From Periconia sp. R9002 (Eukaryota; Ascomycota; Dothideomycetes; Pleosporales; Periconiaceae), in contig JAMAHW010000005.1 in the NCBI GenBank assembly GCA_023627715.1, positions 744,001 through 808,000 of the forward strand: 64,000 nt of DNA, given 5' to 3'. How positions within the stretch are numbered: position 1 is the stretch's first letter; every line of letters starts with the position of its first letter. Positions 48,896 to 61,867 of the stretch are shown here, one piece after another. The notes below the pieces were generated by a model. The model was given only the letters and a program-made list of their open reading frames with translations. It was not told where the DNA came from and did no database searches. Position numbers and translations under genes: made by a program.

Positions 48896-51800
48896 ATGAC
48901 TGCCACCACGTACCAGGGGGTCACCGACTTCGTTAAAAATCTCGCAAAGCAGCACGATCCCGCCCTCGATGCCTCCTTCAGCGCCCAAATAGCCGCCAAC
49001 GGCGCGAAGTTGAATGCCATTTCCCTTGCTGGCCCCGATTGTGCGGAAAAGGCTGTTCTCGAAAAAGAGCTAGCTGCTCTTGCGGCTCGTGTACAATACC
49101 TCGAAGCAAAAGCCAACATCGTCGACAACCACACCTTGCCCATCACTCCTGGCGAGCCCATATCCTCGCCTTTCCTCTACGCCCCTTCGTCGGCCCCTGC
49201 CTCGCGCATCGTCGGCCAGGTCGCCCGTCGTGGCTCGTACCGAGATCAACGGGCAACATGGGTCAGCAACTGGTTGGCTGCGAAGGAGACAAACGGTGAC
49301 GATAGCCCGCCTGCGGCACTCACCGAGGAACAGCTCAATTACCTTCGTGACCATCTTAACAAGCAGGCCGATCAGATTAAGAACCAACGCGAGCACATCG
49401 ACAACCTGAGCGCCGAGGTCAACAAGCAGCTCAACAACCAGACCATGGCCTTTGAGCATGGCATCGAAGATATTGGCGCTCTCAAGCGAGAACTTGGAAA
49501 GCACCAGCAAGCCAACTTGGCTTTCCAAAAGGCTCTACGTGAAATCGGAAGCATCGTCACAGCTGTTGCCATGGGCGACTTGAGCAAAAAGGTTTTGATA
49601 CACGCAAAAGAAATGGACCCCGAAATCACTCTGTTCAAGCGCACCATCAATCGAATGGTAGACCAACTCCAAGACTTTGCCAGTCAAGTCACCTTCTTGG
49701 CAAAAGAAGTAGGAACCGAAGGAAGACTCGGTGGCCAGGCAAATCTGCCTGGTGTCGCCGGTATCTGGGCAGAATTGACGGATAGCGGTACTTTGAGACC
49801 CCCCAAATTTTGTTCTTATGTTGAAGTTTACTGAATTTTTTTACTAGTCAACGTTATGGCGAACAACCTCACGGAACAAGTGCGTGAAATTGCCATCGTC
49901 ACCACCGCAGTGGCGCACGGCGACCTAAGCAAGAAAATCAAACGACCTGCCCGCGGAGAAATTTTGCAACTACAACAAACTATCAATACTATGGTGGACC
50001 AACTTCAGTCCTTTGCAACACAAGTCACCAAGGTCGCCAGGGATGTCGGCACCGAAGGCAAACTTGGAGGTCAGGCCGAAATCGCGGGCGTCCAGGGCAT
50101 GTGGAACGAATTGACAGTCAACGTAAACGCCATGGCACAAAATCTTACTACACAAGTCAGAGATATTGCACAGGTCACAACAGCCGTCGCTCAAGGGAAC
50201 TTGACGAGAAAGGTCGAGGCTCAATGTAAAGGTGAAATCTTGGAGCTGAAGAACACTATCAATCGCATGGTGGATCAACTGCAGCAGTTTGCGCACGAGG
50301 TCACCAAGATTGCTCGCGAGGTAGGTTCGGAGGGGCGACTGGGCGGACAGGCTACCGTTCATGGAGTAGAGGGAACGTGGAAAGATCTGACAGAAAATGT
50401 CAACGGTATGGCCATGAACCTCACCACCCAAGTGCGAGAAATCGCCGAGGTCACCACAGCTGTGGCTCGAGGAGATCTCAGTCGAAAAGTCAAGGCCGAG
50501 GTTCAGGGTGAAATTTTGTCGTTGAAGATCACCATCAACACCATGGTGGACCGTCTGAACACATTCGCCCAAGAAGTTAGCAAAGTTGCCAGAGAAGTCG
50601 GAACAGATGGTATCTTGGGAGGACAAGCCCAAGTCGACAACGTGGAAGGGAAATGGAAAGACCTCACCAACAACGTCAATACCATGGCTCAGAATCTCAC
50701 GCTTCAAGTGCGAAGTATCTCCGAGGTCACACAGGCCATCGCTAAGGGCGATATGAGCCGGAGAGTACATGTCAACGCAGAAGGAGAAATTCGACTTCTC
50801 AAAGACACCATCAACGACATGGTTACCCGTCTCGATGATTGGTCGCTTGCAGTGAAGCGCGTGGCCCGAGATGTCGGAGTTGACGGAAAGATGGGAGGTC
50901 AAGCAGACATCCATGATATCGATGGCCGTTGGAAGGAAATCACTACCGATGTCAACACCATGGCACAGAATCTTACATCGCAGGTTCGCGCATTCGGTGA
51001 CATTACCAACGCCGCTATGGAGGGCAAGTTCACTCAGATCACGGTGGAGGCATCCGGAGAAATGGACGAGTTGAAGAGGAAGATCAATCAGATGGTGTCC
51101 AGTCTCCGAGAGAGTATTCAGAGGAACACAGCTGCCAGGGAAGCTGCCGAATTGGCAAACAAGACCAAGTCCGAGTTTTTGGCCAACATGTCCCACGAAA
51201 TCCGAACGCCGATGAACGGCATCATTGGTATGACGCAGCTTACTTTGGATACCGACCTTACGAATGCGCAACGAGAGATGTTGACAATTGTTCATAATCT
51301 GGCTGGCCAACTTCTCACCATCATCGATGACATTCTTGATATCAGCAAGATCGAAGCGAATCGGATGGTTATGGAGGAGATCCCATTCTCCTTGCGCGGA
51401 ACCATTTTCAATGCCCTCAAGTCTTTGGCGCAAAGGGCCAACGAACGCAAGCTGAATTTAGCATACGATGTATCTTACGCGGTTCCAGACTATGTGGTCG
51501 GCGATTCGTTCCGATTGAGACAAATCATTCTCAATCTCGTTGGCAATGCTATCAAATTCACGGAGCATGGTGAGGTCAAGGTCGCTATTTCGATGAACGA
51601 AGACCAGGAGTGTGCCGCAGACCAATACGTGTTCCAATTTGCCGTCTCCGATACTGGAATAGGAATTCGGGGAGACAAACTTAATCTCATTTTCGATACA
51701 TTCCAGCAAGCAGATGGATCGACGACCCGCAGGTTTGGTGGCACAGGCCTCGGTCTTTCGATTTCAAAACGCCTTGTCACTTTGATGGGTGGAAAAATGT

Positions 51801-53059
51801 GGGTCGAGTCAGACTATGGCAGGGGAAGTACGTTCTACTTCACTTGCACGGTACGGCTCGGTAACCCCGACATCAGCGCCATCCAGCAGCAACTCGCGCC
51901 GTACAGCAAGCACACTGTTCTCTTCATTGACCAAGGCCATACCAACTTTTCGGAGCAGATTGTCACTCACCTGAAGGCGCTGGATCTGATCCCCATCGTC
52001 GTTCACTCTGTTGACGAGGTTCCAGTCTCGGATGATAGGTCTGTGCCGGACATGCCATTCGACTGTGTTGTAGTGGACAACGAGAGGACTGCCAGAGAAC
52101 TCAGGATTGCCGAACGCTTCAAATACATACCACTGGTGATGCTTACGCCAAGGGTATCCATAAGCTTGAAGTCGACATTGGAAAATGGTATTTCAAGTTA
52201 CATGACAACACCGTGCTTGTCCATTGATCTTGGAAATGCATTGATACCCGCTCTCGATGGGCGAGCGGCACCTCTGGTCTCGGACCATTCCAAATCGTTC
52301 AACATCCTTCTTGCCGAAGACAATCACGTTAATCAAAAGTTGGCGGTCAAGATCTTGGAGAAGTATCGTCACCGGGTCACTGTGGCTAACAACGGTCTGG
52401 AGGCTTTTGAGCATATCAAGAAGAAACGGTACGACTGCGTTCTTATGGACGTGCAGATGCCTGTCATGGTAAGTTGATGGAATGCCTTCTGCTTCATAGG
52501 TTCCTGAGTAGCTAACATGACGGGATAGGGTGGTTTCGAAGCCACAGCAAAGATCCGCGAGTGGGAGCGTGAAAATGTTCTACCTTCTACGCCGGTCATT
52601 GCTTTGACAGCGCACGCTATGGTAGGCGATCGTGAGAAGTGTCTTGCAGCACAGATGGACGTAAGTATACTACCGATCAAGTGTGGCTGAACGGCAGATG
52701 CTAACCCTCCTAGGATTACCTCTCCAAACCGTTGAAGCAAAACCAGCTGATCCAAACCATTCTGCGGTGCGCAACGCTTGGCAGCAGCACACTCTACGAC
52801 CACGACCGACAACACTCTATGGAGCACATTCCCGAACTGTCTCTCCCGACCGACAGCCCGCAAGGCAAGCAACGAAGACCGCACCTAGAAACACGCGGCT
52901 ACACGGATCGTAACAATGCTGCGGATGGTAGCCCATCGTTGCTGGCAGCGGATCAGGCAGATCCTGTGGACAGAGTAAGTAGCCTGCGGGCAAGCGTTGT
53001 TGTATGGAACATGTGACTGATTTGGATAGCAGCTTCTCCTTCGGTCACACAGCAGCTAG
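48896..53059 (+). CDS. NIK1: Group III hybrid histidine kinase (NIK1/OS-1 type)
   Basis: Five exons: 48896-49787, 49848-52468, 52529-52660, 52714-52974, 53033-53059; 1310 aa, the usual size. It is the cytosolic osmosensor upstream of the HOG MAP-kinase cascade and, in known fungi, the determinant of phenylpyrrole and dicarboximide sensitivity. After a coiled N-terminus there are about six HAMP units of ~90 residues (about 215-715), each with a VTTAVAxGDLSxK start and a TINxMVDQLxxFA middle. The kinase has phospho-accepting His747 in [18 protein letters not shown], the N box ([15 protein letters not shown]), DTGIG and [10 protein letters not shown]. The receiver has acidic LLAEDN, phosphorylated Asp1165 in VLMDVQMP, the threonine in VIALTAHAM and the lysine in DYLSKPLK. 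The acceptor lysine sits in exon 4, only 9 codons after an intron. The last exon is 27 nt. The intron at 49788-49847 interrupts the first HAMP boundary, and without its removal the frame closes within 16 codons. Confidence 0.97.
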
Positions 53060-55206
53060 TAGGCCTGTCTTTGAGTACCCCGATTTGCGATATTGTTTTG
53101 GATTGTTGTTGATACGACCACTTTTTTTTTGCAGCGGCGGAGGCAAAACGACGGAATGAATAAACATGATTCTTGCCCCCCTTTTTTTGTTCTCCCTTGT
53201 TTCTCGACCTTTCTCCTTGTTTGTTTCTAAACAACGATTTTCGCCGTGTTGTGTCTGTGGGTGCAGCCCTCTCAGTGTATGTTGGCCGACTGAGCGGGGG
53301 TGCGTCTGCATGGAAGGAAACAAGACATCATATGTGCGGCGAAGGGAAAAGGAAAAAAAGACTGAACTGGAAATCGTTACGCAACACGGTACGGCGGCAT
53401 TTAGCAAAGAGCGCGCGCGCACGCACGCACGGGGAAGGAGTAGTGTGTCTTTTGGAAATGTCTCTATTTCGTATTCTTCTTTCTTTCTCTTTACTACCTC
53501 ATTATCCCCCCCAACCCCCTTGGTTTTTTTTTTGTTTATTGGTTCAACGTTGCATTTGCGGAGTTTTTTTTCTCTCCTCTTCTTTACTTGGGTATTTCTG
53601 TCCTTTTATTTGTTATTACTACTGGGATGTGTGTGTGAGTGTAGGTAACGTACGTACGTACATACTGGTATCACAAGATTGAGATTAAGACAAGTTTTTT
53701 TGTCCCTTTTTTTCCAACCTTGCCACCACCCCCTACGCTGGATGAATTTTGACTTGGGTTGAAGCTGGGTACTGTGTGTGGGGCATGCCCGATCAATCGG
53801 TATACAGAGTCTCAAATAAGTGTTTCGCTTTTTTGCATAAAGGTGTGGGGATGGACGCCCCATTAGTCCGCGAAGCCTTATTGTATTCTTGTTATGTAGG
53901 TATGTATTCTATCTGCGCGTATTTCTCGACTTGGTAGGTCGAAGGATGCTTGCATGAGGTCCTCCATCTACTTACACATCCATGGACTACCATACAACCC
54001 TCAACACTCACTCCTACCAGATATCCTATATATAAACCTACATATATACCGCTCGCAAAATACCATTACAGACATACAAGTCAAACAAACAAACAAACAA
54101 CAAAAACCAGAGTAATAGAACAGGAGGATCAGAAAAAATAAAAAAAATCAAGTGCATCAGCCGAGTGAGCGAACGAACGATTCTGTATGCAGTGTAACAC
54201 GGGGCAAACGACCCGGGAACCAAACAGACCACTTGTTCACGTCTCATTAGCTAGCTAAATTTTCCAGTAAGTGGTACGGTAGTTTTTGTAGCCTCATTCT
54301 TCCTGTTGACGACGACAACAATTATTTCCGGTGTGGGTGATGTGTTGGATGACACGCCGTTGAGGTTAGCTTTAAGGTTGTGGTGGGGTTTTTTTTAAGG
54401 GAAGTTGAGAGAAATCAGGGCTAAGGTTGTGGGTGGATGTGGTTGGATGCCTTGGGCTTCATGTGAAAAGAATGTAGAATTTTTCTTTGCCTTGTTCTCA
54501 CCGGTGTGGCGTCAGCTCGTAAGTAGTGGCGAGCTGGGGAAGGGTCAGGTAGTGTGGTACTTCAGCTGTGTAGGTATGATACATCGATACATATGCCTCT
54601 GTAGGTAAGAGGAGGAGAATGAGGCAAGCAGGAGCGGTTTAGCGTAACGCGTGAGATGACGGCAAGCACGCTAGTCGCGACCGGTTTCCCGTTTCTAGGG
54701 TGCGCGGGCTCTTGACCACTCGTTCGTCTACAATGTCCATGCACCCCATCCACATCTGCATCTGCTGCATCTACCTACCATTCCGTCCTTAATGCTTCTC
54801 TAATTCGGGCTTCACCCTTCCTTTTCTCCTAATCAACCTCGCCGCAGCCTTTGCCTGCTTCCACCTCTTCCTTTCCTTCTTTCCTTACTTTCCTTCCTCG
54901 TGTTTCTCTTCTCGCGCCTTCTGTTCCGTGTCTAGCCCTTGCTTGTGTCTCCTTCTTACTCCGTGGACCCAACTAACGTGCCGCAAAATAGACATAAACC
55001 TGTCGCCTAGGCACCCGCCAGATTTCACTCTCACTCTCACTGTCACTCTCACTTTTCTTCTTTCCTTGGACGCTCGTTCGCTCGCCGCAGCCTTGTCCGG
55101 CCCCCAACGCTGCGAGGCCGCCTGTATAACTTGCCTTGGGGGGCAATTTTTCAGCCTCATTGCAACTCCCATCAACCCACTTCTCTCTTTCTACTCCACC
55201 GCAACC
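53060..55206. other. Intergenic, NIK1 to SNF2/RING gene
   Basis: T-rich 3' region of NIK1, then a C/T-rich presumed promoter/leader (about 54800-55206). Short repeats include CGCG/CACG alternation at about 53409-53430 and ACGT steps at about 53649-53660. No gene recognised. Confidence 0.5.
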
Positions 55207-58200
55207 ATGGACGGCGATCTTTACATTCCCCTTTCGCCAAATGGCCTCTCGCGGGAGGAACTGGAAGACGAGATTGCCCTCTTCAACACCATGATCATGA
55301 GCCTGGATCCAAGGGATCCCCAGCATGACAACCACAGAGCTTACTATCAACGCCTGATCCACGATTTTGTGACGCAGCTCAATTCGTGTCCCCCGACTAC
55401 TTCCGCACCTTCCTATGTTCCTCCTCCCGCAAATTCTAGCTTCAATGTCAACCCCAACGGCAACTTTATTAAACGAGAACGAGATCCCCCTGCTGCGGCC
55501 TATCCTGTTCCCTCTCCCGCAAATTCTGGCTTCAATGTCAACCCCAACGGCAACTCTATTAAACGAGAACGGGATGCCCCTGCTGCAGCCTATCCTATTC
55601 CATCTCTTCCAGTTCGGCCTCCGCAGCCTCAATCCATCCGTCCTCAGCCACAGACGTTCTTTCCGCCGAGCAACTATGTGGACCTGACCAGCGACGATGG
55701 CGGCATGCTAGATCCTTTTGCTGACCTGGCCGGCGTTGACCTGTCCGACATGCAGCATATCCCGCAAAATTTCAACGAGCCCTATATGGATACTCAACAG
55801 GTGGCTCAGTATTTGTTGGATCCTTCGTACCCTAATATTCCAATGCCATCTGCCGCGCCAGTTCCGCAATCTCAGCAGTACCAGGTCCAGCTTAATGACG
55901 GACATAGCCGCCCTGTTCCCTTACTTGGTCAAGGCCGCGACGTCGAAATGGGAAACTTGCTAGGCATGAACGACCCTTGGGACAATTCGGGTAATGATTC
56001 GGATGATTTCCACGGTGGATTCTTCCCATCTCACAATGAACCCGAAGCAGTGCAGGATCTTATTGAAAACATTAGATTCGATCAGGAGGTCAGCCCTGAG
56101 CAGCGACAGCCAACACCCATGCAGATGAAGTCGACCCTGATGGAGCACCAGAAAATTGCACTCACGTGGCTATTGATGATGGAGCGTAGTAGCAGCAAGG
56201 GTGGAATTCTTGCTGATGAAGTAAGTTTTCTTATCCCTACAGCTTTGGACCATGCACCGCAAGGATGTCTGCTAACTGTATCATTTAGATGGGTCTAGGA
56301 AAAACAGTGCAAGCTCTAGCACTCATCCTGGCCAATCCGTCTACCGACCCTTTGTGCAAGACGACTCTTATCGTAGCGCCAGTCGCCCTCATGCGTCAAT
56401 GGGAGAAGGAGATTGAGCGCCATGTGAAGCCGCACCACCGCTTGAAAGTCCACATCTTCCATGGTCCTGGAAACAAGTTATCTTGGGAACAATTGCGGAT
56501 GTTTGACGTCGTCCTTACCACATATGGTACTTTGGCTTCGCAGTTCAAAGAGAAGGAAAAGCGAGAAGACATTGAGAAAGCTCAACGTGAGGGCCAAGAT
56601 GTGCCAAACAAACGCCAGCGCGTAGCTTCCAAATACTCGATAATCGGTCGTGAATGCATGTGGTATCGGATCATCTTGGATGAAGCACAGTGTATCAAGA
56701 ACCGTCAAACAGTAACTTCGAAGGCAGCAAGCGATTTGCAGAGTCGATATAGACTGGCCATGACAGGTACACCGATGATGTAAGTTATTTCCCCCGAAAA
56801 GGACTCCGATGCTGTATAGGCTGCGGTTCTAACATTGCAAATTAGGAATTCTGTCGACGAACTCTTCTCACTTGTGCGATTCTTGAAGATAGCGCCTTAC
56901 CACATCTGGCATAAGTTCAATACCGATATATCGTTGCCACTCCGGAAAAAGCAAAATTGGACTCGTGAGAACGCGATGAAGCGCGTGCAGGCTCTTCTCA
57001 AATCGATTATGCTCCGTCGATGCAAGACTACGCTTGTTGACGGCAAAGAAATCTGCCAGATTCCGCCCAAGGAAACCGTTGTCCAGGAAGTTGAATTCTC
57101 TCCCGAAGAAATGGAGCTATACAAGGCCGTCGAGACCAAGTCACGATTGGAGTTCAACAAGTACCTCGACAAGGGCACGGTCAACAACAATTATGCTAAT
57201 ATCCTGGTCATGCTTCTCCGACTACGTCAAATCTGCTGCCATCCCCACCTTGTTAAGGATCTTGCCGTGCAAGCATCGACAGAAAACATTTCCAAAGATG
57301 AGCTGATGGCACGAGCAGAAGCTCTATCTTTAGATGTCGTGAAGCGTCTACGCGAATCTTCTAAAGAGGGTTTTGAGTGCCCTATTTGCTACGAGACTGA
57401 AGTGAACCCCACCATATTTGTCCCCTGCGGACATACTTGCTGCGGAGAGTGTTTCCAGAAGCTCATTGATCCATCGCGTGCCATCCGTGAGGGTGTAGAG
57501 AGCAACAATGCCAAGTGCCCTGAATGTCGGGAGTCATTGAGTTCGGATAAGATCACGGATTTCATTCACTTCTGTCGGGTCCACTTTTCAGAGATGCTGA
57601 AGAACTTCGATCTGGAAGTTGATGAATCTGACGCCGAAACCGACAGCGACTCCGACGATGATGCGGATGAGCAGTCAGATGATGAAGATGCTGGAGACGA
57701 GGTTGACAAAAACGGAAATCTAAAGGATTTCGTCGTGGACTCAGATGAAGATGACCCCACATACAATGAGAACGATATCAAACATTCTTCGGATGGAGAC
57801 GATTCTGAAGAAGTTAGCAGGCCTGCAAAGAAGCAAAACAAGGGCAAGGGCAAGAGCAAGGCCAAGGGAAAAGCGAAGGCGAAGCCAAAAGTGACGCTTG
57901 CCCAGCTCAAGAAGGAATCTCTTCGCAGTCGAGCCGCCAAGAAGAAGTATCTCAAGCGATTGCGCAAGCAGTTTCAGAGCTCAGCCAAGATTGACAAAAC
58001 CATGGAGCTATTGAGCGAGATCAGAGCCAACGACCCCAAGGAGAAGACGCTCATTTTCAGTCAGTTTACTTCACTTTTGGATCTGCTCGAGGTGCCTTTA
58101 CAGGAAAAGAAGGTCAATTACCAACGATACGATGGCAGTATGAGCATGAATGATCGAGCTGAGGCTGTGAATACTTTCATGGACGATCCCAACGAAACTG

Positions 58201-58514
58201 TATTCTTGATCTCTCTCAAGGCTGGGAATGCGGGTCTCAACCTCAACAAGGCATCCCAGGTTATCATGCTCGATCCGTTCTGGAACCCCTTTGTGGAGGA
58301 CCAAGCCATTGACCGTGCTCACCGCATGCCACAGAAGCGTAAAGTCAAGGTCCATCGCATCCTGGTGCCCGAGACGGTTGAGGATCGCATCTGTGCGCTA
58401 CAGGACAAGAAGCGGGATCTCATCAACACGGCCATGGATGAAGGCGTGGGCAAGCAGCTGACGCGCCTCACTGTTGGCGAGCTGCAATATCTCTTCGGTT
58501 TGGGTCGACGTTGA
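55207..58514 (+). CDS. SNF2-family ATPase with RING finger (ULS1/RIS1-like)
   Basis: Three exons: 55207-56220, 56289-56779, 56846-58514; 1057 aa. This is the Swi2/Snf2 translocase class with an embedded RING E3 domain, which includes Uls1, Rad5 and Rad16. The helicase starts at LMEHQKIALTWLL (about 310), then MGLGKT (339-344, split by an intron), LDEAQCIK (about 468) and TGTPMMNS. The C3HC4 RING is at about 678-730 (CPICYETEVNPTIFVPCGHT, then CPECRE). It is followed by an acidic stretch, a Lys/Gly-rich KGKGKSKAKGKAKAK segment and the C-terminal helicase lobe (FSQFTSLLDLL, GNAGLNLNKASQVIMLDPFW, DRAHRMPQK). The N-terminus has a possible SUMO-interacting motif, YVDLTSDD (about 155-162), and two IKRE sumoylation-type sites (K89 and K119) in a tandem duplication. 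It lacks the HIRAN domain of Rad5, so Uls1-like is preferred. A nuclear role at sumoylated chromatin proteins is inferred from the family. Confidence 0.87.
55426..55605 (+). repeat. 90-bp in-frame tandem duplication
   Basis: Unit 1 55426-55515 and unit 2 55516-55605 differ at about seven positions. Each encodes a 30-residue block containing NPNG and IKRERD. Lies inside the SNF2/RING coding sequence. Confidence 0.92.
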
Positions 58515-59840
58515 GTGCAAGCTCAACGCCACGTGCACCCGATTTTACAGAGAGATTGTACGATATTACGAAAGTCCCGAACGAGGCCATCTTTCAAGCC
58601 CCGTTTACCCACCAGCGCGGACTTTTCGAACTATGGGAGAGCGTGCGTATTCAATAGCACATGAAAATCTTCCTGTTTTTTTTCCTTTCCTTCTTCTGGT
58701 TTCTTACGGTGTATTACATAGCTATGGGAGGGCATTTCTTATTCTGGAAACGTTCACAAGAAAGGCTCAACACGATACCCCCTCTCTTTTTTTACTGCGC
58801 TTTTTTTTCCTTTCCCTTTCCTCTCCTTGCCTTTCGTACAAAAGACTAGGTCTTCCCTCGCGGGATGGATGGATGGACGGACGGACACAAGGGATAAAAA
58901 GGAGTGGTGGGCGTTTTTTATGGGTGGATTTCCTCTTTTTTCTACAGGCTGCTAGCAGAGGGTGGTTCTTTCTGGTTTTTTCTCTTCTTTCTTTTATGGG
59001 GAGTGTCTGAGGTGGTCTGCTCGATCCATAAGTCTTCTTCTCCCCAACCAAGTAGAAAAAGAACAAAAGACGATGTGAGCGATAGTTGCCCTCATGATAC
59101 ACCGTCATTGTCCTCCTTCTCGATTGTCACTGCCTGCCCTTTTCCTACCTTACCTACCTGGTCAAACGAGATTTCTGCATTGCAAGGAGCAAAATTATTT
59201 TTTCTTCTAGGGATCCCGCTGGTAGAAGCTGGAAGGAGGTTGGGTGGATCGTGGGGCTACTACAGGTTGGGGGGTGTATGTACCTATCCATGTGCAAACT
59301 ACCTAGGTACTTACCCACTTACTTGAGATATGTATTTAGCACGATGGATGGATGTGTGGTACGTGTAGTGAATGCGATTGATTGACTCTTTCCCACTGTG
59401 TGCCGTGTCTGTGTCTGTCAGTGTGGATGTGTGGTAACCGTGGATGTACCTGTATATTGATCATACAAAGGCGGAAGGGAAATCAGAGAAGTTAGCTGGA
59501 AGAGGACATGGGAAAAAGGAAAAGAAGATTCTTTCTAGTAGAGCTTAAGTGTACACAAAATACAGGTGGCCCCTTCTCTCACTCCCACACACACTCTCTC
59601 TCTTTCTCTCGCACAGTCCGTCGCCACTCCCTCTCCAAAATATATAGTCTCCTTTCCACCATTTTTCTCCCTCCGGCATCTCTATCACACACACATGCAC
59701 GCACGCTAAGTACAACACATCTTCTGCCATATCTTCTCCTTCCTCACCAGAAAGAAGATACCTTCGAGGTACGCCCTTCCCAGCCTCTCAGCCTAAAAGA
59801 AAAGATCCATGCAGCCATACAACTCGTCAACGACCTACGT
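58515..59840. other. Convergent intergenic region
   Basis: T-rich and repeat-rich 3' sequence of the SNF2/RING and MPP-beta genes, with GGAT/GGAC repeats at about 58862-58888. ACCTAGGTAC occurs at about 59300-59310. No gene seen. Confidence 0.55.
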
Positions 59841-61524
59841 CTATGACAAGTTGCTGCTCATGAGACCCCTGACGCGGTCGTAAGGGAAGAGACCCTCAAT
59901 CTGGCCAAACGCCGACACGGCAATGTCTCTGTCCCAGAGCTTCCTCTTGGCAAAGTCCATGACGTTCTTCTCCGAGATGGCGTCGACGACGCGCTCCACT
60001 TCCTGCGGCGATAACCGGCGGCCGGTGGTGACGATCTGGCGACCAATGTCCTCGGCGACGGCCGTGGTGCCGTCAAGCGCGAGAAGGAGCGAGGCCTTGA
60101 GTTGGGCCTTGGCGCGCTCGACCTCGGCAGGGGTCACGCTGTAGGAAAGACGGCGCCATTCCTTGAGCGAGAAGTGCACGAGGTCATCGACAGTCTGGGG
60201 GTTTTGTGAGACGAGGTAGATACCCCAAAGACTGGCGTTTGTTAGTCAAATCTACAATAGCTGTAAGCAAGGTAAACTCACCCAGTGTCAGAGTAGCTGG
60301 TGGAGAAGCTCATGAAGCTGTTGGCGAGCTGGTTGTCGGCAACAAAGGAGCTGAGCTTGCTACCAAGGTACGCAGAGTTGCCCATGGCACGGTCCCAGTT
60401 TCCGACAATGGCCTGAGTGACGAGAGCAGTGAAGTAGTCGTCATCACTCCAGCTAACACCCTCGACGGCAATGGCAATGTTGGCAGTGGGCGCAGTGTCA
60501 TCGCGGATGCGGACCTCGGAGCCAATGAAGTCGGGAACCTCCTTCTGTTCAGCGGCAAGGGCCTTGGAGGAGTAGTTCTGGGGTTCGGCGGGCACGTTGG
60601 AGAAGTACTTCTCGGCGAGGTCGACGAGCTGCTGGTGGGGAACACCACCAGCTCCAACGAGCACCATACGGTCGGCGGTATAGTTGGTCTTGATGTAGTT
60701 CTCCAAGTCGGAGCGCTGGATAGTCTCGATGTTCTCCTTGGGGCCGAGGATGGTGCGTCCGAGCGGCTGACCCTGGAAAGCGGTGGCGTGCAAGTGGTCG
60801 AAAACGACCTCCTCAAGCTGCTTGTCCACCTCTTCCTGCTCACGAAGGATCACATCACGCTCGCGCTCGATGGCGGAGGGGTCGAGCTTGGAGTTTTGAA
60901 GGATATCCGAGAGAATGTCGACGGCAGCGGGGACATCGTGGTTGAAGGATTTGGCGTAGTAGACGGTGTTTTCGCGCTGTGAATCTGTCAATACGACCAT
61001 TCACTCCATCGCGCACACTTTTTGAGAGTACAAACATACCGAAGTGTAGGCGTTGAGGTGTCCACCCATGTTTTCTATCTCGAGCTCGAGCTGCTGCTGA
61101 GTGCGCTTTTGGGTACCCTACAGGCCGGCCCGCATTAGCATTCCGCATCAATTCATCGGCAACATCAGGTCCAAACCTACCTTGAAAGCAAGGTGCTCCA
61201 AGAAGTGTGCGGTTCCATTGGTCTTGTCCGTCTCTGCGCGACTTCCGGCATCGATCCACACACCCACGGTCGAGGTCTGGGCCCACGGGGAGTGCTCGGT
61301 AGCGATCTACGCAAATCAGTCAATTGGATTCCATCTCGGTCTCGGTGGGCTGAGCATACTGTGAAGCCATTGCTGAGGGTGGTGGACTCTGTCTTGGAGC
61401 CGTGGGAGACGGGGGTTGCGAGGCCTCTGGTCAAGGGCGACCGTCTGCTAGCCTTGACGGCATTGATGGCAGTCTTTGAGCGAAGGGCCTGCTGCACGTT
61501 CAATGCAAGCCGCCGGGAAGCCAT
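59841..61524 (-). CDS. MAS1: Mitochondrial processing peptidase beta subunit
   Basis: Five exons: 61524-61360, 61306-61181, 61117-61040, 60976-60282, 60231-59841; 484 aa. The catalytic beta-MPP cleaves presequences from imported matrix proteins; in many fungi it is also core protein 1 of complex III. The N-terminal ~40 residues are Arg/Ser/Ala-rich without acidic residues ([20 protein letters not shown]), a matrix-targeting presequence. The inverted zinc motif HFLEH (H89, E92, H93) ends exon 2, and the distal zinc-binding glutamate lies in the following helix around [34 protein letters not shown] and [17 protein letters not shown] join across introns as expected. The second half has the pseudo-domain with [14 protein letters not shown] and ends [14 protein letters not shown]. 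It is head to head with SDH4. Confidence 0.96.
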
Positions 61525-61867
61525 TGCGTTGATGTTGGCTCTGGGGGCGAGACGGGAAGAAGGAGGGGTGGTGCAGGCGGTGGAGGATGTGGTTGGTGAT
61601 GGACTGACAAGCTGTATGAAGCTCAGACGACGGTATGGACGTCGTCAAATCTGCTGCTTGGGCTGGCTTGGCAGAAGGTACGGGATTGAACGGGGCGCTA
61701 TTATGTTAGCTTAGCTCTGATTGGCCCGCATGGATGACCTCGGGACGAACAGTGACGGCTTTAGTACAGCATAGAGAAACGACGCATCCAAAGCGAGAAC
61801 ATCACCACCACCACCCACCTCGCAACTTCCTCTCCACTCCGCCCCATTGGAAGCTCTTTATCCCGCA
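61525..61867. promoter_or_regulatory. Shared promoter of MPP-beta and SDH4
   Basis: 343 bp between two outward starts. TGATTGG at 61718-61724 is the reverse complement of CCAATCA, the HAP/CBC core. In fungi this complex activates respiratory genes, and both flanking genes encode mitochondrial proteins. Confidence 0.6.

Noticed and set aside
49970..51433. 487-codon open frame on the minus strand inside NIK1
   Set aside because: It lies antisense to the HAMP repeats; repetitive codon patterns in the sense strand keep the antisense frame open. No domain of its own.
60206..60982. 258-codon open frame on the plus strand over MPP-beta
   Set aside because: Antisense shadow of exon 4 of MPP-beta; Val/Gly/Leu-rich mirror composition and no independent evidence.
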